NCBI RefSeq assembly: GCF_000485595.1
Contig: NW_014577661.1
Span: 121,871-146,870 of the forward strand
Reading direction: 5' to 3'
DNA length: 25,000 bases
Origin: Priapulus caudatus
Lineage: Eukaryota; Priapulida; Priapulimorpha; Priapulimorphida; Priapulidae
Numbering within the stretch: position 1 is the first letter of the stretch; each line of letters opens with the position of its first letter. A program made the position numbers and the translations under genes. Shown in pieces: positions 21,101 to 25,000 of the stretch. A model generated the notes under the pieces. The model was not told the origin of the DNA, did not search any database, and saw only the letters and a program-made list of their open reading frames with translations.

Positions 21101-24073
21101 TACACACTTGCAGGTATTACTGTTACACACTGCAGCTATTACTGATTACACACTGCAGCTATTACTGTTACACCACTGCAGGTATTGCTGTTACACACTG
21201 CAGGTATTACTGTTACACACTGCAGGTATTACTTGTTACACACTGCAGTATTGCTGTTACACACTTGCAGGTATTGCTGTTTACACACTGCAGGTATTAC
21301 TGTTACAGCACATGCAGGTATTACTGTTACACACTTAGCAGGTATTATTGTTACAACACTGGCAGGTGATTACTGTTACACACTGCAGGTATTACTGCTT
21401 ACACACCTGCAGTATGCCTGTTACACACTGCAGGTTTGCTGTTACACACTGCCAGCTATTACTGTTACACACCTGCAGCGTATTACTGTTACACACTTGC
21501 AGGTATTCTGTTACACACTGCAGGTATACTGTTACACACTGCAGGTATTACTGTTACAACACTAGCAGGTATTACTGCTTACACACTGCAGGTATTGCAC
21601 CACCTTTGCAGGCTATTGACACTCTTACCATTCATACTCAGTTATCTACAGGTATGGTCTACACACTGCAGGTATTACTGTTACACACTGCAGTATTGTT
21701 TACACACTGGCAGTATTACTGTTACCACACTGCAAGGTATACTTGTAGCACACTGCAGGTATTGCTGTTACACACACTGCAGGTATTATGTTACACACTG
21801 CAGGAGTTACTGTTACACATCTGCAGGTATTATTTGTTACATCACTGCAGGTATTATCTGTTACACACTTGGAGGTATGTACCTGTTTACACACCTGCAG
21901 CGTATTACTGTTACACACTGCAGGCCCTTCTGTTTTACCCGACAGGTCATGACATTACATGCATGCCGGTAATAGAATTACATGATGCAGGTAACAATGT
22001 TACACCTTGGAGGGTATTAGAGTTTACACTCAACAGAATATGTGATAATGTACACTTGTGCTGGCCACATTCTCACTAACCACACACACTTGTGATGCTG
22101 CAGTGTTTCGTGTGTCACGCTATCTTGCGTGACAGCATCACGCGTTGACACTGCCGTCGTTTGACGACGTTCTCAGGTGGTGAAGAAGAAAGGTCGCTAC
22201 TCTCTGAAGGACCAGGACGACGCGCTGTTCACGGACATCATGTCTCTCGTGCGACGCATCGGCGACAGCCAGCAGATCCCTCTCAGCCGGTGCATCCACC
22301 CTCTCGAGACCGGTGAGTCATTGCGGAGCCTTGCCGGCAAGTGGTTTCTCGGAATGAATGCGACGTCGGATTTCGTTTCGAAAACGTAGAGTACGTCGAG
22401 AGTGGTCGAGGGGGGGGGGACTCGGCATTTGGATCGGAAGTGGCGCTACGTTCCGTAAAAAAACGGTGCTACGTTCTAAACTGGCGCTTTCTCGTTCCCG
22501 AAAGAAGAGCAATTGACGCTTTGCGTGGACACAAGTCTCTGCACATAGAATCATGTGCTTCTCTTAGAGTACCGACTTCAATGCTCTGCAGGGAAGCAAG
22601 TCTCCACACAGAGTTTTTTTCGTATTTAAAGAGGAGCACACGATTCTATGTGCAGAGACCTGTGTGTATGCAGAGTTCTATCCTATTCACACAGGAAGAC
22701 ATGATTCTATGTGCAGAAACTTGTGTCAATGCAGAGTTTTATCATACTTTAAGAGGAGTACATGATTCTATGTGCAGAGACTTGTCTCTATGCAGAGTAT
22801 TGTTGTGCGCTGGGAGGCATACCGTACAATATGAACAGAGAATTTAGATATACTGAGTTTTCTTCGATGCTAGGAGGCGCATGCAATGTTGTGTGGACGT
22901 TCGCACTCGCCTATTGTATAGCAGATAATAATTCATCGACGCGACGCAATAAATTAGGTCGGTTTAATCTATTGCGATTTGCGATTTAATTGATTGCGCT
23001 TGGCCTTGCAGACAAGTCGAATCTGCTGATGTGCAGGAAGAGGAGGCAGCAGAAGGAGGAGCAGATGGTTGCGGTGAACACTGAGTTTCTGCAGCCTCAC
23101 ATCATCCCGTCCGAGCAGCTAAGTCTTAGCGCTGGCGCTGTGATGGCGCGCGGAACGTAAGCAACGTCGTAGCAATGCTACTGCAACATTATAGCAACAT
23201 TACAACAACGTTATAGCAACATTATAGCAACATTACAACAACGTTATAGCAACATTATAGCAACATTACAACAACGTTATAGCAACATTACAGGAATGTA
23301 GGAACGTTATAGCAACGTTGTAGGAATGATACAGCAATGTTAGAGCAACATTATAGCAAAGTTCTAGCAAGACTACGAGAAAGTACTATGTCATCTTATA
23401 TAGTACGGGAAAAAATATTGCTTTCAGTAATTATACACTATATATGTATATATGACATCATCATTCATGGGTTATTCAGGTTCTTGGAAGTGCATAAAGC
23501 AACGTGGGAGCTTCAAAATAACATGCCAGTCGCTGTTCAATGTCTCAGGTCAGAGACATTCACCGCAGATTTGATGAAGGTAATTTTCTCACTCGGTACA
23601 TACTGTAGAGTAATATGCACTACAATTGCCTATTACCGCACACAAACCAAGAATAGCTTTGCACGACGAAGCGTCCAGTGAAACGAAGTACGTACAGGAA
23701 GAACGCACTAGCAAGAGCTCTTCCGCGCGCGATTTGTATGCGGATTTTTCCGCGTAGACGTGCGCGATGCTCTGTTTATACATAGATGCTTCTCGCTGTT
23801 TTAGGAGTACCAGGACAGTTGCAGTCGGTTTGTGTTTCTGCGGCAGGAGAGCCTGGTGCGTGTGTACGGGGTGCAGCTGAGTCCATTCGCTCTCATCGTC
23901 GAACAGCTGCCGCTAGGACCCCTCGACCAGTACCTCCAAGCTCACAGGTGAGGGGGAGGGCGGAGGGGGCAAGCATCCATCCATCATCCTATACTGCATT
24001 ACAGAATAGGAGATCACGCGTATGAATGTAATCACTAGTTATATTCTTTTACGATTCGTTTAGTCACATATTA

Positions 24074-24107
<34 letters not shown>

Positions 24108-24124
24108 TGTGTATATATTGTACA

Positions 24125-24174
<50 letters not shown>

Positions 24175-24525
24175 TAATCTATATTTTGTTTGTTTGTTTT
24201 CTTGCTTATTTATTAATCAGGAACACCCTGTTAGTGTACCACACTGGTCGCCTCAGGGGCCCTTTGACAGCTATACAATACAACACCATACAATATAAGA
24301 CAATACAATATAATACGATACAATTCACGCAATGCACGTTATACCCGTCCTTGTACGTAAAGTCGGTTCGTGATGATATAAGACGAAAACTCGGATTTTT
24401 TGTTTGTTTTCGACGACAATTCGCAGGACGAAGTTGAAACCGGTAGACCTCGTGGAGGCGGCTGCGTTCCTGGCGAACGGACTCTGGTACATGGAGGACA
24501 AGGCCGTTTGTCACGGCAACATTAG
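11329..24525 (+). CDS. JAK: Janus tyrosine kinase (JAK / hopscotch-type), 5' part, 15 exons, continues beyond window
   Basis: Receptor-associated cytoplasmic tyrosine kinase of the JAK-STAT pathway. Fifteen exons (11329-11512, 12116-12407, 13092-13237, 14460-14574, 14844-15000, 15410-15613, 16097-16271, 16886-17322, 18120-18277, 20598-20745, 22177-22312, 23012-23156, 23480-23579, 23805-23947, 24427-24525) join with GT/AG borders and matching phases into 879 codons. FERM F1 has CGVGPVERHLFGLCV. F2 has GFALVDMLRIM and YYYAPKRFRKQL. F3 has LLDGYYRLTEKFHFNLC and KCHGAV, which matches the JAK signature at the FERM-SH2 border. SH2 has CYLVRESS and DKSNLL. JH2 has VRVYGVQL, GPLDQYL and VCHGNI. Animal JAKs are about 1100-1200 residues, so roughly a third, including JH1, lies beyond the window. 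A - polyQ tract and a large F3 insert are the main oddities. Family call is confident; exact borders come from reading the sequence. Confidence 0.93.
11513..12115 (+). repeat. JAK intron 1 with CA/CAC and C-rich microsatellites
   Basis: From about 11700 to 12055 the intron is a patchwork of C-runs, CCACCACCACCAC, (CA)n and GCACACGCACGC-type repeats. It looks like three or more copies of a C-run plus (AC)n plus ATGCACAC block (about 11760, 11800, 11838). Overlapping open frames on both strands (histidine/threonine- or cysteine/valine-rich) are repeat artefacts. A run of CT precedes the exon 2 acceptor. Confidence 0.85.
12116..12407 (+). CDS. JAK: JAK exon 2: polyQ tract and FERM F1 core
   Basis: Acceptor TTCTCTTCCGCAG, donor TTCAG/GTACGT. 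After EES-E comes a run of 14 glutamines coded by CAG only (12127-12168), then an acidic stretch (EHGENEEGDDDD), then the F1 ubiquitin-like lobe: VTVDDIVVGVARKCGVGP, VERHLFGLCV, STIAWLHPGHRV, PPLRVTFR. This order parallels the vertebrate JAK pattern (EELCI..A..CGI.P..HNLFAL..W.PP). An open frame runs on into both introns, but exon borders fit better by homology and phase. Confidence 0.9.
12127..12168 (+). repeat. Coding (CAG)14 microsatellite
   Basis: Fourteen pure CAG codons, uninterrupted, beginning 11 bases inside exon 2. It codes for glutamine between the first beta-strand and helix of the FERM F1 lobe. The preceding intron is itself full of CA microsatellites. Confidence 0.95.
12878..13118 (+). 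repeat. Four tandem 66-bp copies of an acceptor site plus exon 3 start
   Basis: The unit TTTCTGCATGTCTTTCCC, CGCGTAG, GTTCTGTTACATGGTGCC, CGACCTGAAATTTCTAACGT repeats with AG ends at 12892, 12958, 13024 and 13091 (spacing 66, 66, 67). Only the last copy continues into coding exon 3, where CTGAAATTT is replaced by CTCAACCACCAG. The three upstream copies each carry a complete-looking polypyrimidine tract, an AG, and the first ~24 bases of exon 3. The 111-codon minus-strand frame across it, with a 22-residue period, is a shadow. Confidence 0.95.
13092..13237 (+). CDS. JAK: JAK exon 3: end of FERM F1, linker to F2
   Basis: Codes FCYMVPDLNHQFSFDDGHG, DKVLRLSRSTIRYLFHQCKH, DLTTGKIPA. It follows TFR of exon 2 and corresponds to the RFYF....Y segment and the YLFAQWRHDF helix of vertebrate JAKs. 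Acceptor CCCCTCGCGTAG is the last of four repeated acceptor copies. Donor CCGCAG/GTACTC. Phase 2 in, phase 1 out. Confidence 0.9.
13238..14459. other. JAK intron 3, hexamer repeat then unrecognised sequence
   Basis: From 13250 to 13522 the intron is a degenerate 6-bp repeat (GATCTG/GGATCT variants) that starts 13 bases after the donor; the LDLDL-rich frame through it is an artefact. From 13523 to 14459 I see no exon. A fragment at about 14039 (ATATCAGCAGTAGATAATA) resembles the hairpin at 8215-8280. A 90-codon minus-strand frame at 14127-14399 is not recognisable and is not called. An A-run lies at about 13893-13909. Confidence 0.7.
14460..14574 (+). CDS. JAK: JAK exon 4: FERM F2 helix
   Basis: Codes LHLKDAVKKCLGFALVDMLR, IMRQEKIEGVRQLERKH. 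GFALVDMLRI corresponds to the G.AVLDMMRIA helix of vertebrate JAKs. Acceptor TTCTTGTTGACAG, donor CACAG/GTAACC. Phase 1 in, phase 2 out; the split codon gives S with exon 5. Confidence 0.9.
14844..15000 (+). CDS. JAK: JAK exon 5: FERM F2, basic helix
   Basis: Codes FKDMLPDGALSSFNLLERYY, YAPKRFRKQLTIYNNIYKRH, DEFFCMELYISQ. The SFKDMLP start and R/K-rich helix match the vertebrate JAK stretch SYKTFLP...RKRIR.RFRRF. Acceptor CCATCGTAG after a T-run; donor CGCAG/GTGTGA. Phase 0 out, matched by exon 6. Confidence 0.9.
15001..15409. other. JAK intron 5, no feature recognised
   Basis: Starts with purine-rich GATGATGAGGAGAATGAGGA. A 37-codon open stretch (about 15110-15223) follows a plausible TTTAG acceptor, but its best donor would give a 107-base exon that breaks the frame. 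It has no match in JAK alignments by eye, so I treat it as intronic. ATC/CAT-rich sequence occupies about 15240-15330. Confidence 0.65.
15410..15613 (+). CDS. JAK: JAK exon 6: end of F2, start of F3
   Basis: Codes LLGTCKEVEYMQQRFPVRVS, then VRTIMQQAEIKISPF, then LKLSERKASNLWTTFA. It joins exon 5 as LYISQ-LLGTCKEVEYMQQRF, which parallels KYLATLETL...F in JAK1. The donor is GCA/GTGTGA rather than the nearer GCGA/GTAACC, because only the former keeps phase 0. It also gives AEWDHV at the junction, similar to EEWNNF in JAK1. Confidence 0.82.
15614..16096. other. JAK intron 6, nothing recognised
   Basis: AT-rich unique sequence without repeats of note. It ends in the acceptor CTATATTTTCAG. No open frame worth calling. 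Confidence 0.7.
16097..16271 (+). CDS. JAK: JAK exon 7: F3 strand and proline-rich insert start
   Basis: Codes EWDHVCTIEELISLAFHKGA, then PVVVQLDDAQ, then ESPPPLPPRPISLRSPLPL, then TSPSLTLTN. The first 19 residues match the F3 segment (YFPEITHIVI in JAK1). From there the protein enters an insert without vertebrate counterpart. PPLPPR fits the class II SH3-ligand pattern PxxPx(R/K). Donor AACA/GTAAGC, phase 1. Confidence 0.85.
16272..16885. other. JAK intron 7, nothing recognised
   Basis: AT-rich unique sequence. One short imperfect inverted pair (AGCACTGTGAG against CTCACAGCACT, about 16715-16739) forms a small hairpin, CACTGTGAGAACTCACAGCACTT. No exon or repeat family seen. Confidence 0.65.
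16886..17322 (+). CDS. JAK: JAK exon 8: disordered acidic S/T/P-rich FERM F3 insert
   Basis: The longest exon: 437 bases. It codes DELTHETNDDADFDHYRRMG, an alanine-rich piece, TSIVDMTGSLATTTATSLTD, LEPSSPEGASGSNESCEDPS, SDTAPGTDEQPENSDSGNAT, and finally a strand-like IVKRTCRVDIMRKNGPPE. The last 18 residues match VVTIHKQDGKNLE of JAK2, so only the end is ordinary F3. The preceding ~120 residues are disorder-like: acidic with many S/T followed by P or E. The exon is GC-rich in contrast to its AT-rich introns. Acceptor TTTGGCAG, donor CAGAG/GTGAGA, phase 0. Confidence 0.85.
17323..18119. repeat. JAK intron 8 with palindromic element and TAA/TTA microsatellite
   Basis: Holds the inverted-repeat element at 17608-17798 and, at 17858-18072, a long trinucleotide microsatellite that switches from (TAA)n to (TTA)n and back, so it can fold on itself. 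The frames running through the microsatellite encode only Asn or Ile and are artefacts. Acceptor TTTTCGCTCCAG. Confidence 0.85.
17608..17798. mobile_element. Miniature inverted-repeat transposon (~190 bp)
   Basis: CATGTACCGTATATACTCGC, GTAATAACCGC at the left is mirrored by GCGGTTATTACGCGATCATA, TACTGTACATG at the right. The interior holds another mirrored pair (GCGGTTTATAAG and GCGGCTTATAGGCGC). No coding capacity. Ends in CATGTAC/GTACATG, so the exact element end and target duplication are uncertain. Confidence 0.75.
18120..18277 (+). CDS. JAK: JAK exon 9: end of FERM, F3 helix and SH2 entry
   Basis: Codes FLEFESESMAEAFVMLLDGY, YRLTEKFHFNLCTAFVSPSL, EELKRNKCHGAV. This is the most diagnostic JAK exon: it parallels [25 protein letters not shown].HHYLC...PP...N...NCHGPI of vertebrate JAKs. 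Acceptor CTCCAG; donor GTCAG/GTACTG, whose T is the first base of a miniature transposon. Phase 0 in, phase 2 out. Confidence 0.95.
18278..18464 (+). mobile_element. Miniature transposon at the exon 9 donor (copy 1)
   Basis: TACTGTATACGCTGTATATT at the left is mirrored by GCGTATAAAGTA at the right (about 18451-18462). The interior has GCGAACGCGTCCCCGACCAC, GAAATTAACCACTCGCGAAA and TACGCGAAAAATA. The same family occurs reversed at 19007-19203 and in the forward direction at 24811-25000. The left end begins one base into intron 9. Confidence 0.88.
18465..19006. other. JAK intron 9, middle part: unnamed sequence
   Basis: Includes a short TTAATGCTAATG repeat (about 18593-18643) next to a GGGGGCCGTTGTCAGAAAC stretch, which looks like the end of a dispersed element. 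The rest (18650-18960) is unique, with an open frame of 94 codons at 18633-18917 that shows no domain and is not called. A short A-run precedes the next transposon. Confidence 0.5.
19007..19203 (-). mobile_element. Miniature transposon, copy 2 (full length, reversed)
   Basis: TTACTGTATAAGC at the left and GCTTATACAGTAA at the right are perfect mutual reverse complements. This defines a 197-bp element with TA-type ends. Read on the minus strand it has the same order as copies 1 and 3: TTTCGCGGTGGTTTAATTTT, GTCCCCGACCGCGAAAATAA, GAAATTAACCACT. No coding capacity. Confidence 0.92.
19222..19650 (+). repeat. Dispersed repeat with CCGT microsatellite and two internal ~175-bp units
   Basis: Starts AGCTCATCTGACG, has (GTCC)n at about 19266-19283, then two copies of GGCACAAATCTTAACCGCTC-like sequence (about 19300 and 19475). 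Each copy is followed by a GTCACGATATTCGGCAC-like stretch and then GGTCAAATGTCAAAGGTCAA-like sequence. This layout resembles a repeat style common in marine invertebrate genomes; I cannot name it. Confidence 0.55.
19651..20597. other. JAK intron 9, 3' part: nothing recognised
   Basis: AT-rich unique sequence without clear repeats or exons. The short frames on both strands have no domain. It ends with the exon 10 acceptor AATCTTGTTTGCAG. Confidence 0.6.
20598..20745 (+). CDS. JAK: JAK exon 10: SH2 domain, phosphotyrosine-pocket half
   Basis: Joins KCHGAV-S and codes KGVCIGKLKERAQWKEG, CYLVRESSTQYDQVCLDVC, VQDQARPTSFTLQ. YLVRES is the classic SH2 motif with the phosphate-binding arginine, here closer to canonical SH2 than the YVLRCS of JAK2. 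Donor CTCCAG/GTATTA, phase 0; the intron then continues directly into a minisatellite whose unit looks like this donor. Confidence 0.92.
20746..21935 (+). repeat. 22-bp minisatellite in JAK intron 10, ~50 copies
   Basis: The unit is GCAGGTATTACTG plus TTACACACT. The first recognisable unit begins at the exon 10 donor itself (CAG/GTATTA...TGTTACACACT). Units vary by single-base insertions or deletions (for example TTGCAGG, ACAACACT, CTTACACAC) and by GTATTG versus GTATTA. The long overlapping frames (Cys-Tyr-Thr or Val-Leu-Leu-His-Thr patterns) are repeat shadows. From about 21936 to 22176 the copies fade into unique sequence. Confidence 0.96.
22177..22312 (+). CDS. JAK: JAK exon 11: SH2 domain, C-terminal half
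   Basis: Codes VVKKKGRYSLKDQDDALFTD, IMSLVRRIGDSQQIPLSRCI, HPLET. YSLKDQDDALFTDIMSLVRR corresponds to NFSSLKDLLNCY of JAK2 SH2. Acceptor GACGTTCTCAG, donor ACCG/GTGAGT; phase 0 in, phase 1 out. Confidence 0.9.
22313..23011 (+). repeat. JAK intron 11 with ~61-bp tandem repeat and an inverted copy
   Basis: Between about 22575 and 22880 roughly five degenerate units recur. Each has GATTCTATGTGCAGAGACTT then a GTATGCAGAGTT stretch then TTAAGAGGAG. The anchor GATTCTATGTGCAG is at 22642, 22703 and 22763. Just upstream, at 22530-22558, the same motif lies in reverse (CTCTGCACATAGAATCATG). The long frame through this region (about 22341-22847) is repeat-driven and not called. Confidence 0.85.
23012..23156 (+). 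CDS. JAK: JAK exon 12: SH2-JH2 linker and pseudokinase start
   Basis: With the last base of exon 11 it codes DKSNLLMCRKRRQQKEEQ, MVAVNTEFLQPHIIPSEQLS, LSAGAVMARG. DKSNLL is identical to the JAK2 linker, and QMV begins the JH2 N-lobe as in JAK2 (QMVFHKI). The glycine-rich loop is degenerate: GxGxF of JAK2 aligns with ARGTF. Donor GGAAC/GTAAGC, phase 2. Confidence 0.9.
23157..23372 (+). repeat. 11/33-bp minisatellite beginning at the exon 12 donor
   Basis: AGCAACATTAT / AACAACGTTAT units of 11 bp form a 33-bp higher-order repeat (GCAACATTATAGCAACATT, ACAACAACGTTATA), best ordered at 23187-23290. The first unit-like sequence, AGCAACGTCGT, starts three bases into the intron, within the donor. 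The array fades by about 23372. Confidence 0.9.
23480..23579 (+). CDS. JAK: JAK exon 13: JH2 N-lobe, beta2-beta3
   Basis: Codes TFLEVHKATWELQNNMPVAV, QCLRSETFTADLMK. MPVAVQCLRS aligns with TEVLLKVLDK of JAK2, placing glutamine where the beta3 lysine (K581 in human JAK2) normally is. Acceptor TTATTCAG, donor GAAG/GTAATT; phase 2 in, 0 out. Confidence 0.88.
23580..23804. other. JAK intron 13, nothing recognised
   Basis: Short unique intron with a small GCGGATTTTTCCGC hairpin at about 23740-23753 and a T-run at the acceptor TCTCGCTGTTTTAG. Confidence 0.7.
23805..23947 (+). CDS. JAK: JAK exon 14: JH2 alphaC to hinge
   Basis: Codes EYQDSCSRFVFLRQESLVRV, YGVQLSPFALIVEQLPLGPL, DQYLQAH. VRVYGVQL..FALIVEQLPLGPLDQYL parallels VLNYGVC....ILVQEFVKFGSLDTYL of JAK2, covering beta4, beta5, hinge and alphaD. 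Donor CACAG/GTGAGG, phase 2. Confidence 0.93.
23948..24426. repeat. JAK intron 14 with TA and ATACA microsatellites
   Basis: (TA)n runs lie at 24077-24104 and 24129-24171, separated by GTGTGTGTATATATTGTACAC. A degenerate ATACAATA repeat covers about 24272-24325. The YIYIY and similar frames are artefacts. Confidence 0.9.
24427..24525 (+). CDS. JAK: JAK exon 15: JH2 alphaE and catalytic-like loop start
   Basis: Codes RTKLKPVDLVEAAAFLANGL, WYMEDKAVCHGNI. This parallels [26 protein letters not shown] of JAK2. HGN replaces the HRD of active kinases, as in known JAK JH2 domains. Acceptor ATTCGCAG, donor ATTAG/GTGGGT, phase 2; the next exon lies outside the window. Confidence 0.93.
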   Translation, partial: DEVETGRPRGGGCVPGERTLVHGGQGRLSRQH

Positions 24526-24810
24526 GTGGGTGTCATGGCCGCCGCGTCCGTCGCCCGTGACTTAGCGACACAGCCCCAGCTCTGCGTAATTATGGTGGCA
24601 GTGTGACAGATATTTTTCCACGATGGTTGACAAGCTGCTGAAGCTACATTTTATGTCTCGGACATATATTTGCATGCAGTGAACCCTCAATCGCGAAATT
24701 AGTGAAATTGTCGGAGTGGGAGATTATTTCAGCAGATCCAGAAACGTGGGCAAGACGAAATGATGGCAAAGAAGAGAGAAGGAAAATCGCTACACTTTTC
24801 TTCTTCTAAG
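24526..24810. other. JAK intron 15, first part: nothing recognised
   Basis: Unique sequence without exon or named repeat. The nearest following JAK exon would code the JH2 activation-segment region and is not present before the window end. Confidence 0.7.
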
Positions 24811-25000
24811 TTACTGTATACGCTGTATATTTCGCAGTGGTTTAATTTTCGCGAATTTCGCGAACGCGTCCCCGACTGCGAAAGTACCGAATAATACCGA
24901 ATAATCCGCAATTCACCAACCGCGAAATTAACCACTCGCGTAATTGTCCGTCAAGTCTGAATTAATTTGCTAAAATATCTGTACGCGAAAAATACGGCGC
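24811..25000 (+). mobile_element. Miniature transposon, copy 3 (cut by window end)
   Basis: Begins TTACTGTATACGCTGTATAT, contains TTCGCGAACGCGTCCCCGAC, GAAATTAACCACTCGCG and TACGCGAAAAATACGGCG. It is the same family as 18278-18464 and 19007-19203, in the same orientation as copy 1. The right terminal repeat falls just beyond the window. Confidence 0.9.

Noticed and set aside
20746-21935. CRISPR-like appearance of short regular repeats
   Set aside because: Units are directly adjacent with no spacers, inside an intron of an animal gene.
20771-22079. Long overlapping + frames of 120-240 codons through the intron 10 minisatellite
   Set aside because: Cys-Tyr-Thr-Leu or Val-Leu-Leu-His-Thr periodic frames arise from the 22-bp unit; frames shift with every single-base indel and none joins JAK exons.

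Overview
This is animal nuclear DNA: spliced exons with GT/AG introns, long microsatellites, satellite DNA and short palindromic transposons, with no bacterial-style gene layout. The only gene I can support is the 5' two thirds of a single Janus kinase (JAK / hopscotch-type) gene on the + strand. It starts near 11329 and runs off the right edge. A JAK with such repeat-rich introns, together with foldback repeats of styles common in marine invertebrates, suggests a non-vertebrate bilaterian (for example a lophotrochozoan or invertebrate deuterostome). The phylum cannot be fixed from the sequence alone.

Layout. 1-600: AT-rich, no gene seen. 601-815: clean copies of a satellite, ending at a single N (816). 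817-1924: G-rich, then AT-rich unique sequence with no recognisable gene. 1925-7310: about 5.4 kb of the same satellite (inferred intact unit about 200 bp), heavily indel-ridden inside but clean at the right edge. 7311-9545: nested dispersed repeats, inverted pairs, hairpins and GC-rich simple repeats. 9546-11328: mostly non-coding, with a foldback element, a small tandem duplication and a long pyrimidine tract shortly upstream of the JAK start. 11329-24525: fifteen JAK exons that join in a consistent reading frame at GT/AG junctions, 2639 nt or 879 complete codons. 24526-25000: the start of intron 15, ending inside a copy of a short inverted-repeat transposon.

The predicted protein has, in order: a FERM domain (residues about 45-610) with a polyglutamine tract in its F1 lobe and a disordered insert of roughly 160 residues in F3; an SH2 domain (about 612-725) with a canonical YLVRES arginine motif; and the first part of the JH2 pseudokinase domain (about 735 onward) up to its HGN loop. 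The rest of JH2 and the catalytic JH1 kinase lie beyond the window. In the known pathway, JAK binds cytokine-receptor tails through FERM-SH2, JH2 restrains JH1, and active JH1 phosphorylates the receptor and STAT proteins.

The most unusual theme is that tandem or mobile repeats abut splice junctions of this one gene. The intron 2 acceptor plus the first exon 3 bases are repeated four times. The exon 10 donor starts a minisatellite of about 50 copies of a donor-like CAG/GTATTA unit. The exon 12 donor runs straight into an 11/33-bp minisatellite. A hexamer repeat starts just inside intron 3. A short transposon lies on the exon 9 donor. The CAG tract starts 11 nt after the exon 2 acceptor. All domain and alignment statements are by eye, without database searches.
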